Origin: JBGMEA01 sp041447245 | GTDB taxonomy: Bacteria > Bacillota > Clostridia > Eubacteriales > Anaerofustaceae | Length of the DNA: 64,000 nt | Direction of reading: 5' to 3' | Assembly: GCA_041447245.1 (NCBI GenBank) | Contig: JBGMEA010000026.1 | Span: forward strand, 62,001 to 126,000 | Shown here: positions 16,083-24,730 of the stretch, in pieces | How the letters are laid out: each line of letters opens with the position of its first letter | Numbering within the stretch: the first letter of the stretch is position 1 | Program-made: the position numbers and the translations under genes | The notes under the pieces: model-generated | Told to the model about the DNA's origin: nothing | Databases searched by the model: none | The model's input: the letters and a program-made list of their open reading frames with translations, nothing else

Positions 16083-17012
16083 TCATATCCTGTTGCTTGA
16101 ATTGAGCACATTTTTCATTTTATGAGCAACAATCTGTTTGATTGCTTCCCGCGCAGGTTTCAAATAGACTCTTGGATCGAATACTTCCGGCTGTTCAAAC
16201 ATTACTTTTCTGATTTGTCCGGTCATGGCAAGGCGCAAATCAGTATCGATATTGATTTTAGCGACACCCATTGTTGCAGCTTTTGCCAACATTTCTTCCG
16301 GTACGCCCTGCGCTCCGGGGATGTTTGCCCCATACTGGTTGCAGATGGCAACCAAATCCTTCGGCACGCTCGATGCGCCGTGCAGGACAATCGGGAATCC
16401 CGGTATCAGCTTTGTGATCTTTTCCAATCGTTCGAAATCAAGCTTCGGATCCCCTTTGAATTTATATGCCCCGTGGCTGGTGCCGATTGCGATGGCAAGA
16501 GAATCCACTCCCGTCCGTTCTACAAATTCCGCAGCCTGATCCGGATTGGTGAACAGTGCGTCTTTTTCATCCACGCTGACATTGTCTTCTACTCCGGCCA
16601 GTTTCCCGAGTTCCGCTTCGACCGCAACGCCCTTGGCATGTGCATACTCCACCACACGTTTGGTTTGCGCAATGTTTTCCTCAAACGGAAGTTTGCTGGC
16701 GTCGATCATGACGGACGAAAAACCGTCATCCACACAGGATTTGCAAATTTCAAAATCTTCGCCATGATCGAGATGCAACACCACATCCAAACCGGTATCC
16801 AAAACGGCAGCCTCTACCAGTTTCATCAGATATGCCGGTTTTGCGTATTTTCTCGCACCCGCGGATACCTGCAGAATCAGCGGAGAACGCTGTTCCAAAG
16901 CGGCATCCATGATCCCTTGGATGATTTCCATATTGTTGACATTGAACGCGCCGATCGCGTATTTATCGCGATAAGCATTGAGCATCATTTCTTTGCTCGA
17001 TATGATAGCCAT
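16083..17012 (-). CDS. fba: class II fructose-bisphosphate aldolase
   Basis: Zn-dependent aldolase of 309 residues that interconverts fructose 1,6-bisphosphate and the two triose phosphates. Visible are the zinc and catalytic segments VLHLDHGEDFE, EAELGKLAGVED, AIGTSHGAYKF and VLHGASSVP, and the phosphate-binding NIDTDLRLAM. It lies 14 nt downstream of the alarmone synthetase gene, so aldolase level is probably linked to the same transcript. Confidence 0.95.
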   Translation of the reverse strand: MAIISSKEMMLNAYRDKYAIGAFNVNNMEIIQGIMDAALEQRSPLILQVSAGARKYAKPAYLMKLVEAAVLDTGLDVVLHLDHGEDFEICKSCVDDGFSSVMIDASKLPFEENIAQTKRVVEYAHAKGVAVEAELGKLAGVEDNVSVDEKDALFTNPDQAAEFVERTGVDSLAIAIGTSHGAYKFKGDPKLDFERLEKITKLIPGFPIVLHGASSVPKDLVAICNQYGANIPGAQGVPEEMLAKAATMGVAKINIDTDLRLAMTGQIRKVMFEQPEVFDPRVYLKPAREAIKQIVAHKMKNVLNSSNRI

Positions 17013-17026
17013 ATTTCCCTCCGATA

Positions 17027-17839
17027 TTATTGGTTATTTGATAACTGTTTGATTTCTTTTTCCAATTCTTTCTGAAGCAACAGAAGCTGAATGGTATTGT
17101 CGGTCTCCCGCATTTCCGTAAATATCTTATAGTATTTGCGCACCAAGGCTTTTCTTCCGTAACTGCTCAGACGATTCATCAATTCGATAATCCGATTGAC
17201 TGTTTGCGATTTCTGGCGGAACAGACGCTGCGCTTCCGTGATTTCGTCTCTGATTTTTCCCATTTCACTGTCGATTTCCGTGATCGATTCTGCGGCGGAA
17301 ACAAGCCTTTGCTTGATGGATTGCGGCATGGCGTCCTTGTATTTGTAATTCAGCGAATGTTCAATGGTAGACCAAAAATCCATCGCCAATGTTCGAATCT
17401 GTATTTCGCACAAAATCGGCTCAGGTCCGTTTACCGTATTCACTTCATATTCCACAATAAGGTGAATGCTTTTATATCCGCTCTGTTTTGGATTGGACAG
17501 ATAATCTTTAATCGTGACGATTTTCATATCAGTACGAAGTTTGATCAGTCCATAAATCAGATTGATATCTTCTTCGAATTGAGTAACAATGCGCACCCCC
17601 GCAATGTCTTTAATCATCAGATCAAGCTGATCCAACGGATAACCGTTTTTCTTCGCCTTTTCCAAAATACTGTCGGGATTTTTGACTCTGGCCGTCACAT
17701 TCTGGATGGGAGAATATTCTCCGATTGCGATATATTGAGTTTTCAACGAAGTGAATTTCAGATACAACTCGTCAACTGCCTGTTGATAAGGAATCAGAAA
17801 TCTGTTCCAGTTGATATTGTATTCTTCGGTATTCATCAT
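17027..17839 (-). CDS. relQ: small alarmone synthetase, RelQ/YjbM-like GTP pyrophosphokinase
   Basis: Makes (p)ppGpp from ATP and GTP/GDP. About 270 residues with only the synthetase domain: DIAGVRIVTQFEEDINLIYGLI, the GYKSIHLIVEYEV substrate loop, and EIQIRTLAMDFWSTIEHSLNYK. No hydrolase, TGS or ACT domain is present. The frame is open to 17896, but the ATG at 17839 avoids a 35-nt overlap with the radical SAM gene and has a weak GGGA site. The start is therefore uncertain by 19 residues. The C-terminus is helical and charged. Confidence 0.88.
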   Translation of the reverse strand: MMNTEEYNINWNRFLIPYQQAVDELYLKFTSLKTQYIAIGEYSPIQNVTARVKNPDSILEKAKKNGYPLDQLDLMIKDIAGVRIVTQFEEDINLIYGLIKLRTDMKIVTIKDYLSNPKQSGYKSIHLIVEYEVNTVNGPEPILCEIQIRTLAMDFWSTIEHSLNYKYKDAMPQSIKQRLVSAAESITEIDSEMGKIRDEITEAQRLFRQKSQTVNRIIELMNRLSSYGRKALVRKYYKIFTEMRETDNTIQLLLLQKELEKEIKQLSNNQ

Positions 17840-17861
17840 TTCAATATCCCATTGTCCGTCT

Positions 17862-18839
17862 TTAAAGAAATTTGCGCACCTGAGCATCGCACCCATAGGA
17901 AAAATGTTTCCCCTGCTGGCTGCCTCTGCGTGTCATTTCATCCCTGATCATATCCTGCAAAACCCAATGGCTTCTTCCCCAATTCGCAAAAATACTGGCA
18001 TCCTGCGGGACACGTGCAACCAAACGCTGTACGGAAATATCAGGGGACAAATATTCCAAAAAATCCGCCGTCCTGGATATATATTCCTCTATGGGAATCG
18101 GAACGAATGTTCCGTCTGCATACCACTCTGCAAGACGCGTGTTTTTTTCAACATACAAACTGTGAAGTTTCACGCTGTCAGTCTGCAGAACACTGAGTAT
18201 TTTAGCCGCTTCTATTATATCATCCCGCGTATCCCAAGGCAATGTCGTGATCAAATGTGTACAGATTTCAAAATGATATTGTCGGATAAGCAACACCGAA
18301 TCGATGTATTCGGCCAATCCGTGACCTCTGCCCAAAATACGCAATGTTGCGGGATTGACGCTCTGCAGTCCCAACTCAATGCACACATCCAGACCGAAAT
18401 TTATCGAAACCTCCTTGAGAATATCCAAATAGGCTCCGGCAATACAATCCGGACGAGTGGAAACAGTCAGACGAACGATTCGATCATCCGATGCAGCTGC
18501 CTCATACAGATAGGATTTCAATTCCGCAGGCGGAAGGTAGGTATTGGTAAAATTCTGAAAATACACTTCGAAAAGATTTGCCCCATAGTTCGGGCCGATA
18601 TAATCTATGTTTCCGATAATTTGCTCTTTCGGAGCCAAATCGGCAGACAACGCTTCATGCCCTGCTGCAGAATCCCCGCAGAAAACACAGCCGCCTGTCG
18701 AAAGGCTTCCATCCCTGACAGGACAGGAGACGGGCAGATTAACAGGTATTTTATATACCTTCTGCCCGTATTTTTGCTTCATATAATCGGAATATTTATA
18801 ATAAAATTCCGTATCGTTCAAACCGTCTGATAGTTGCAT
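17862..18839 (-). CDS. radical SAM protein of the YtqA/TIGR01212 type
   Basis: A 325-residue radical SAM enzyme. The cluster cysteines are in CPVRDGSLSTGGCVFCG, a wide-spaced version typical of this family, followed by PKEQIIGNIDYIGPNYGANLFEVYFQNFTNT. RLTVSTRPDCI and CIELGLQSV are also family features. The reaction of the family is not established to my knowledge. It overlaps the P-loop gene upstream by 22 nt. Confidence 0.85.
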   Translation of the reverse strand: MQLSDGLNDTEFYYKYSDYMKQKYGQKVYKIPVNLPVSCPVRDGSLSTGGCVFCGDSAAGHEALSADLAPKEQIIGNIDYIGPNYGANLFEVYFQNFTNTYLPPAELKSYLYEAAASDDRIVRLTVSTRPDCIAGAYLDILKEVSINFGLDVCIELGLQSVNPATLRILGRGHGLAEYIDSVLLIRQYHFEICTHLITTLPWDTRDDIIEAAKILSVLQTDSVKLHSLYVEKNTRLAEWYADGTFVPIPIEEYISRTADFLEYLSPDISVQRLVARVPQDASIFANWGRSHWVLQDMIRDEMTRRGSQQGKHFSYGCDAQVRKFL

Positions 18840-19237
18840 TCATTTTCATCGATGAAGTCTGCATCGGCAGAATCCAGTGTAATGAATATCTCCAATTCTG
18901 TTTTTTCGCATACCGCGTTCAGTTTTGCCAATAAATTTTTCAGTGCAATATTATCCTCGAGGCGCGCTGTGGATATGATATTATCGATAAATATTCTGTT
19001 TACATCATAATTTTCCGCAGCAATTCCACAAATAAAGCCAAAGAATTGATCCGCATTTTCGATCATAAATTCTCTGGCATTGATAAAGCGTATTTGGTTG
19101 TCGATGTTACGGCGGTGTTTGTCTTCGTTGTCGATGTACACAATCAGGCCGTTTGTGTTTTTTAATTCGCTGTTTGCACTGTCAATCAATTTCTGAGTTT
19201 TTCCGCAGCCGATCGGCCCGCAAATTAAATTCACCAT
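18818..19237 (-). CDS. small P-loop NTPase-like protein of unknown function
   Basis: About 139 residues. The start is the ATG at 19237 with GAGGTG 7 nt upstream; the frame opens at a GTG that overlaps this ribosome site. A Walker A motif (ICGPIGCGKTQ) is at residues 5-15, and hydrophobic strands (GLIVYIDNED, RIFIDNI, EIFITLDSADADFI) fit a RecA-like or kinase-like fold. It resembles no enzyme I can name; thymidine-kinase-like folds start in a similar way but their other motifs are missing. It heads the operon with a radical SAM gene. Confidence 0.6.
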   Translation of the reverse strand: MVNLICGPIGCGKTQKLIDSANSELKNTNGLIVYIDNEDKHRRNIDNQIRFINAREFMIENADQFFGFICGIAAENYDVNRIFIDNIISTARLEDNIALKNLLAKLNAVCEKTELEIFITLDSADADFIDENECNYQTV

Positions 19238-19261
19238 GGTAATCACCTCGTATTTTTATTT

Positions 19262-19292
19262 GCGAATTCCGGTGAACCCCATCGGAATTCGC
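19262..19292. repeat. perfect 10-bp inverted repeat in the leader of the P-loop gene
   Basis: GCGAATTCCG (19262-19271) and CGGAATTCGC (19283-19292) with an 11-nt spacer, about 25 nt upstream of the P-loop gene start. There is no T-run on the minus strand. It may be an mRNA-stabilising hairpin or an operator for the leftward operon. Confidence 0.6.
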
Positions 19293-19403
19293 CACGAATA
19301 TTGTAACTATCCGTATTAATTCATATTATAAGTGCTTTACTTTCAATATGCAATCGCTTTACGAGAATTTAAATGAGATTATAACATTGTCGGTCAATGC
19401 CCG

Positions 19404-19664
19404 CTACTCCCGGATCAGCAGTTCCTGAATTTTTCCTGCCCGAACAAGCCGCTCCAAATCAGTATAACCGCCGACAAATGTATCATTGATAAAAATCAAG
19501 GGGGCAGTCATATGCCCTGTCTTTTCAATCGCTTCATCCATTTCGGGGGTCCCGAACGCTGTTTTGATTTCTTCGAATTCGAGTCCGAGATTTTCCAACA
19601 AACGCTTGGCCTGTGCACAGTACATGCATCGATTAACGGTATAAACAATGATTTTATTTTTCAT
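19404..19664 (-). CDS. glutaredoxin-like protein
   Basis: An 86-residue thiol-disulfide oxidoreductase. The active site is CMYC at residues 13-16, the cis-proline segment is TAPLIFINDTFVGGYTDL, and the length is that of classical glutaredoxin. It has its own AGGAG ribosome site and stands alone. It may use glutathione or another low-molecular thiol; NrdH-like use of thioredoxin reductase is an alternative. Confidence 0.88.
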   Translation of the reverse strand: MKNKIIVYTVNRCMYCAQAKRLLENLGLEFEEIKTAFGTPEMDEAIEKTGHMTAPLIFINDTFVGGYTDLERLVRAGKIQELLIRE

Positions 19665-19801
19665 TTGAAACCATACTCCTTTATTTTAATTGGAATGATT
19701 CCATGATAATCTCTTTCGAGGTTTTATGCAAGTACAATTCACATATCATTTATAGGCAGTCGCCGAAAGTCAGCTCTCCGAATTGAATTTGTTTCACTTC
19801 T

Positions 19802-19829
19802 TTGTACCATACGCGGAATGTGCTATGAT
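19802..19829 (+). promoter_or_regulatory. promoter of the Xaa-Pro aminopeptidase gene
   Basis: TTGTAC (19802-19807), 16-bp spacer ending in TGC, TATGAT (19824-19829), an extended -10. Confidence 0.6.
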
Positions 19830-19870
19830 ATTCAAGGAATCAGCATACTATAGACATATTAGGAGGCAGT

Positions 19871-21121
19871 ATGGACAAAACATTTTATATAAAAAAGCGT
19901 GATGATTTTTTCGCAAAACTACCGAACAAATCTTTGGCCGTTATCAACAGCGGCATGATACAGTATACTTCGCTTGACGGAGAATATCCGTTTGAAGTCG
20001 ACCGAAACTTTTATTATTTTACAGGCATTGCAATGCCCGATATGAAACTGCTGCTGGCAAAAACGGAAAACAGACCGATGGCAACCCTCTGCATTCCAAG
20101 GGTAGATCAAACAAAAGAAAAGTGGATCGGAAAATTCTTCACTCCCGACGACTGCCGTTCCGCCAGCGGAATCGATTTCGTTATTTTTACGGATGAGCTC
20201 GATGAATTCATTTTCGGAATGGTTAATTCTAACAGAATCGACAAGTGTTTTCTTTACACGGACAACATTAAAACCGGACGTCCTCAGACACTGAACAATC
20301 TGACATTCCGTTCGATTACGGAAAAATACCCTTTAATCGAAATCAAGGATATCAGCACACTTACCATGCCGATGCGTACGATCAAGACACCGGAAGAAGT
20401 CGATATGATCAAACAAGCTGCCACAATTACAAATGCGGCAGTAGCGGAAGCAGTCAAAAACATCAAACCGAGTATTTACGAATACGAAGTGCAGGCATGT
20501 TTCGAATATGTCGTCAAGCGCCGGGGAGGAAAACCTTCCTTCAATACGATTGCAGCTTCCGGCAGCAACTCCGTCACACTTCATTATACCGCGAACAATC
20601 AGCAGATGCAGGACGGCGAACTGATTCTTATGGATTGCGGAGCTTCTCTCGGATGGTACTGTGCCGATGTTACACGCACCTTCCCAGTCAACGGAAAATT
20701 CACGGAACGTCAGTTGCAAATTTACAACATCGTACTGGCCGCAAACAAATACATTATCAGTCAGGTGAAACCGGGACTGACCACGGTAAAACTGAACGAA
20801 CTGCTGATCGAGTTCTACCAAAAGGAGCTCAAAGCAATCGGACTGATCGCGGAAGACAATGAAGTTTCGCAATATTATTACCATGGGGTTTCCCATTCGC
20901 TCGGGCTGGATACACATGATGTCTTCGATAAAAATATTCCGATAGAAGCAGGAATGGTCATCACGGTGGAACCGGGGCTTTACATCGAAAAATACGGCTT
21001 CGGGATCCGAATCGAAGATGATGTTTTGGTTACGGCAAAAGGCTGTGAAGTGCTGACCGCAGACATCATCAAAGAAGCATCCGAGATCGAAGAAGCGATG
21101 AACGTGTGGGAGGTAAAATAA
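19871..21121 (+). CDS. pepP: Xaa-Pro aminopeptidase (M24B)
   Basis: Releases an N-terminal residue next to proline. A 416-residue protein with an N-terminal AMP_N domain and a C-terminal pita-bread domain. The dinuclear metal ligands are visible as D in LILMDCGAS, D in CADVTRTFP, H in YYHGVSHSLGLDTHD, E in TVEPGLYI and E in RIEDDVLV. AGGAGG lies 5 nt before the ATG. It is followed directly by an M18 aminopeptidase, giving a peptide-degradation pair. Confidence 0.94.
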   Translation: MDKTFYIKKRDDFFAKLPNKSLAVINSGMIQYTSLDGEYPFEVDRNFYYFTGIAMPDMKLLLAKTENRPMATLCIPRVDQTKEKWIGKFFTPDDCRSASGIDFVIFTDELDEFIFGMVNSNRIDKCFLYTDNIKTGRPQTLNNLTFRSITEKYPLIEIKDISTLTMPMRTIKTPEEVDMIKQAATITNAAVAEAVKNIKPSIYEYEVQACFEYVVKRRGGKPSFNTIAASGSNSVTLHYTANNQQMQDGELILMDCGASLGWYCADVTRTFPVNGKFTERQLQIYNIVLAANKYIISQVKPGLTTVKLNELLIEFYQKELKAIGLIAEDNEVSQYYYHGVSHSLGLDTHDVFDKNIPIEAGMVITVEPGLYIEKYGFGIRIEDDVLVTAKGCEVLTADIIKEASEIEEAMNVWEVK

Positions 21122-21123
21122 CC

Positions 21124-22530
21124 ATGTCAAACAAAGAGATCGAAAAACAGCTCGGTTACGAAAAAATCAGTGCTTGGACAGATAAAAAAAAGATTGAATC
21201 ATTATCAGAAGATTATCGGGCTTATCTGGATGATTCCAAAACGGAGCGGGAATGCGTCGAGACAACGATCGCCCTGGCGAAACAATCCGGATTTTCCGAT
21301 CTCTCGGAAAAAATAAAATCGGGCGAACGTCTGAAAACAAACGATAAAGTCTATTACAATCATCAGAATAAATGTGTGGTATTGTTTGTGATGGGCAGCA
21401 GTCCGCTGAACAAAGGACTGAATATCACGGCAGCGCACATCGACTCTCCGCGATTGGATCTGAAAGCGGTTCCGCTTTATGAAGAAAGTAATCTTGCGCT
21501 TTTGAAAACACACTACTACGGAGGAATCAAAAAATACCAATGGACGGCGGTTCCTCTTTCAATGCACGGAATTATTTATACAAAAGAAGGTACGCGGATT
21601 AAAATTGATATCGGCGAAAAAGATACCGATCCTGTCTTTTTTGTTTCCGACCTATTGGTTCACCTGTCGGCAGATCAGCTTGACAAAAAAACTTCTGCGG
21701 CAATTACCGGCGAACAGCTGAATGTAATCGCAGGAAGTATCCCTCTTGACGACGAAGACGTTTCAAAAAAGGTTAAATTTCAGGTTTTGAAACTTCTTAA
21801 TGAACAATATGGTATTGCAGAAGAAGATTTTCTGAGCGCAGAAATCGAAATCGTTCCTGCCGGGAAATCCCGGGATGTCGGATTTGACAGGGGATTGATC
21901 GGTGCTTACGGACATGACGACAAAGTCTGCGCTTATCCGGCGCTCCGTGCGCTGTTGGATACGGATTCGCCCCAACGAACCTGTGCATGTATTCTGGCAG
22001 ACAAAGAAGAGATCGGAAGCGTTGGCTCGACAGGCCTGGCAGGTAAATTTTTTGAAAATATCGCTTCCGAAGTCTATGAACTATTCACCGGGAACTACAG
22101 TGAACTCGATGTAAAACGGATGCTGGCTCAATCCTATGTGCTGTCCATGGACGTGACATGCGCTTATGACCCAAATTTTCCGGAGGCTTTTGACAAGAGC
22201 AATACGGCTATTATCGGAAGCGGAACGGTCATGAAAAAATATTCCGGAGCAAAGGGAAAAGCAGGGACAAACGATGCACACAGTGAATATCTGATTAAAC
22301 TCCGAATGCTCTTTCATGAACACAACATCGTATTCCAAACGGGAGAACTCGGAAAAGTCGATCAGGGAGGAGGAGGAACCGTCGCGTATATGCTGGCAAA
22401 TTACGGAGCAATGACCGTTGATTTTGCAGTCCCGGTTCTTTCCATGCATGCACCTTATGAGCTGATCAGTAAAGCCGATTTGTATCAATGCTGTGAAGGT
22501 GCAAAGGCATTTTATCAGATTGGGCAGTAA
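21124..22530 (+). CDS. M18 family aminopeptidase
   Basis: A 468-residue zinc aminopeptidase of the M18 group (aspartyl aminopeptidase/ApeA type). Metal and catalytic segments are NITAAHIDSPRLDLK, LIGAYGHDDKVCAYPAL, ADKEEIGSVGSTG, MDVTCAYDPNF and VPVLSMHAPYELI. The start is the ATG at 21124, 10 nt after GGGAGG and 2 nt after the pepP stop. Residue preference cannot be read from sequence. Confidence 0.93.
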   Translation: MSNKEIEKQLGYEKISAWTDKKKIESLSEDYRAYLDDSKTERECVETTIALAKQSGFSDLSEKIKSGERLKTNDKVYYNHQNKCVVLFVMGSSPLNKGLNITAAHIDSPRLDLKAVPLYEESNLALLKTHYYGGIKKYQWTAVPLSMHGIIYTKEGTRIKIDIGEKDTDPVFFVSDLLVHLSADQLDKKTSAAITGEQLNVIAGSIPLDDEDVSKKVKFQVLKLLNEQYGIAEEDFLSAEIEIVPAGKSRDVGFDRGLIGAYGHDDKVCAYPALRALLDTDSPQRTCACILADKEEIGSVGSTGLAGKFFENIASEVYELFTGNYSELDVKRMLAQSYVLSMDVTCAYDPNFPEAFDKSNTAIIGSGTVMKKYSGAKGKAGTNDAHSEYLIKLRMLFHEHNIVFQTGELGKVDQGGGGTVAYMLANYGAMTVDFAVPVLSMHAPYELISKADLYQCCEGAKAFYQIGQ

Positions 22531-22563
22531 CTTGATTTGATGCTGTTTTATTGATATCATCGA

Positions 22564-22600
22564 AAAACAGACATGAGCAATCAATTCATGTCTGTTTTCT
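22564..22600. terminator. terminator downstream of the M18 aminopeptidase
   Basis: Stem AAAACAGACATGA/TCATGTCTGTTTT with a short loop, T-rich on both strands, so it probably also stops leftward transcription from pst. Confidence 0.9.
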
Positions 22601-22756
22601 TTATAACCGAAAATCCGATGTCGAAAGGAGATGGGCAGGATGGGCTCACAAGCGCATCTTTGAAGGAGAAAATCGAATTGTGAAACGAATCCGTAAACCT
22701 AAAGACCAGTGAACAATCGGATGCAGATAATAAGCGATCTCAACAGATCAACAATA
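22601..22756 (-). other. stretch where pstB would be expected, no intact gene
   Basis: Reading leftward past the pstA stop there is no ATP-binding-cassette frame. The last codons of pstA spell MDATPQG. If one base is skipped, the next codons read VDIVDL before diverging, which resembles the start of a PstB. I take this as a possible trace of a deleted pstB; the evidence is short and weak. Confidence 0.3.
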
Positions 22757-23686
22757 TCAACCTTGAGGGGTTGCATCCATATTATGCTCTTTTCTCTTCG
22801 ATTGTTTTTGTTTCCCGGCCATTTTCCGTTCCAAATGCCGTCCGATCAAACGGGCTCCCCAACTGAATCCAAAAACCAGAATCAGCAATGTGGCAGTCGA
22901 AAGGTCGGCCAGCTGCATTGCATTCGGTTCGACTCCTTCCGTTTTCAATGCCCATATCCGTACGGCCAAAGTATCAGCCGGACGGAAAGGGTTTAGCGGA
23001 GAGTTGATATCAAACGGATTCCAATTATGGAAATTCACATCAGAACTCATGCCCGATGTAAACAAGAGAGCGGCGGCTTCTCCGAATCCCCTGCCCGCGG
23101 AAATGATAATGCCCGTAATGATACGTGGAGTGATGCTGGGCAGCATCATTTTCCAAATGGTCTGCCAATGGGTTGCACCGAGACTGTAACTTCCTTCACG
23201 ATAGATCGATGGTACATTCTGAAGTGCGTCTTTTGTCACAGTCGCCATCTGAGGAATATTGAGAATCGAAATAGTCAATGCCCCTGCCATCAGATTCCAA
23301 TGTGCACCTGTCATTACAAGAAATACCAGATAGCCAAACATCCCCACAACAATGGAAGGCAATGAAGACAACGTTTCGATACAAACGCGCAAGAAACGCG
23401 TCAACGCATTTTCTTTTGCATATTCGGAAATGTAGATCCCGGCGGCAATCCCTATGGGCACAGAAATCAGAAGAGAAATCAATACCAAATAGATTGTGTT
23501 GAACAGCTGAACCCCGATGCCTTCCCGTCGAAATCCCATGTAGCGTGGGTTGAATGCCACAACCCCTTTATACAAAATATAAACAGTAAAAGCAGCAAGC
23601 AAAAGAAGGAAAAAACCTGCGACAAAATAAAGGATTACGGTCGCCGTTGTATCGGCAAATTTGGAAAGATGGTGTGATCGTTTCAC
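22757..23686 (-). CDS. pstA: phosphate ABC transporter permease PstA
   Basis: A 309-residue membrane permease of the PstSCAB phosphate importer. About six hydrophobic segments and the binding-protein-dependent permease motif (EGSYSLGATHWQTIWKMMLPSITPRIITGII) are present. It overlaps pstC by 4 nt. The C-terminus carries a basic tail (KQKQSKRKEHN) followed by MDATPQG. That tail may include fused sequence from the start of a lost pstB. Confidence 0.95.
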   Translation of the reverse strand: MKRSHHLSKFADTTATVILYFVAGFFLLLLAAFTVYILYKGVVAFNPRYMGFRREGIGVQLFNTIYLVLISLLISVPIGIAAGIYISEYAKENALTRFLRVCIETLSSLPSIVVGMFGYLVFLVMTGAHWNLMAGALTISILNIPQMATVTKDALQNVPSIYREGSYSLGATHWQTIWKMMLPSITPRIITGIIISAGRGFGEAAALLFTSGMSSDVNFHNWNPFDINSPLNPFRPADTLAVRIWALKTEGVEPNAMQLADLSTATLLILVFGFSWGARLIGRHLERKMAGKQKQSKRKEHNMDATPQG

Positions 23687-24579
23687 GATGTATGATTCCT
23701 CCTTTTACCGATCAATCGAATGAGAATGATAAAGACAAAAGAGATCAGCAATAACAGCAGAGCCAAACTCCACAACGCATCATTCCACTCGGAACCGGTT
23801 GTGGTATTACCCATATCGGATGCAATGACAGAGGTGATATTCGTGGTTGCAGACAAAAGACTTTTTGGGAAAACCTGCATTTTGCCGATTACCATAGAGA
23901 CGGCCAATGCTTCTCCGAACGCTCTGGCAAGTCCCAATACGATGCCGGTCAATATCCCCGGCATGGCCGATGGAAGAATAATTTTCGTAATCATCTGCCA
24001 CCGTGTGGAACCGAGCGCATAGGATGCGTCTTTATATTCCGCAGCGACGCTGCCGATCGCATCGACGGACATGCTGGTGATAGTGGGAAATATCATCACA
24101 GCCAACACAATCGATCCGGCAAGGACGCTGAATCCATAAGGCAAATTAAATATTTTTGCTATAAACGGCACCAATACCGAGAGCCCTACCCACCCATAAA
24201 CAACGGACGGTATTCCGACAAAAATTTCTATCACAGGCTGAAGAATTCTTTTCCCGAGATTCGGAGAAATCTCCGTCATAAATAATGCGGCGGCAATACT
24301 GAAGGGAGTAGCAATCAGCAAAGCAAATGCACTGATCAGAATCGACCCGACAATAAAAATGGCAGCGCCCACGCTTCCGCCCTCCCCTACCTGAGCGGGA
24401 TTCCAATCGGAAGAGAAAAGAAATTCAAATATACTGTGTTTATGCACAGTGAACGTTGCAACTCCTTTATAAAAAAGAAATGCTCCGATGGCAAGCGTGA
24501 GGAAAATGATAAATACTCCGAACAGGGTAACAATGCCGCGCCCCAAATATTCTTTTTTGAATTTACTATTAGCGTTCAA
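23683..24579 (-). CDS. pstC: phosphate ABC transporter permease PstC
   Basis: A 298-residue partner permease with about six membrane segments. The EAA-type loop reads YKDASYALGSTRWQMITKIILPSAMPGILTGIVLGLARAFGEALAVS. It lies 151 nt downstream of pstS, beyond two competing hairpins, and overlaps pstA. The family is certain. Confidence 0.95.
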   Translation of the reverse strand: MNANSKFKKEYLGRGIVTLFGVFIIFLTLAIGAFLFYKGVATFTVHKHSIFEFLFSSDWNPAQVGEGGSVGAAIFIVGSILISAFALLIATPFSIAAALFMTEISPNLGKRILQPVIEIFVGIPSVVYGWVGLSVLVPFIAKIFNLPYGFSVLAGSIVLAVMIFPTITSMSVDAIGSVAAEYKDASYALGSTRWQMITKIILPSAMPGILTGIVLGLARAFGEALAVSMVIGKMQVFPKSLLSATTNITSVIASDMGNTTTGSEWNDALWSLALLLLLISFVFIILIRLIGKRRNHTS

Positions 24580-24618
24580 TTCAGAAATCCTTTCATCAGC
24601 AAATTACTGAATATCCAC

Positions 24619-24690
24619 AAAAAAACTGCTTTCAATAGGAAAGCAACAGACCGTTCAGCGGCAGCTGTCGGTCCATCGCTTTCTGTTGCT
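24619..24690 (-). terminator. two mutually exclusive hairpins between pstS and pstC
   Basis: In leftward order the first hairpin pairs AGCAACAGA with TCTGTTGCT (plus 24642-24650 and 24682-24690), with further pairing possible inside. The second is an intrinsic terminator with stem TGCTTTC/GAAAGCA (24627-24633 and 24639-24645) and a 7-nt U-run. They share four bases (24642-24645), so forming the first weakens the second. This fits partial termination that keeps pstS mRNA above pstCA, possibly regulated. Confidence 0.7.
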
Positions 24691-24730
24691 ATTGACATTT
24701 ATCGTTGCTTAACGAGTTTTTGGCGGGATA

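Noticed and set aside
22601..22756. Short frames with AAGGAG-like sites (7, 10 and 21 codons) on the plus strand
   Set aside because: Too short, overlapping in different frames, and without any similarity I recognise; they are more likely residue of the altered pst end.
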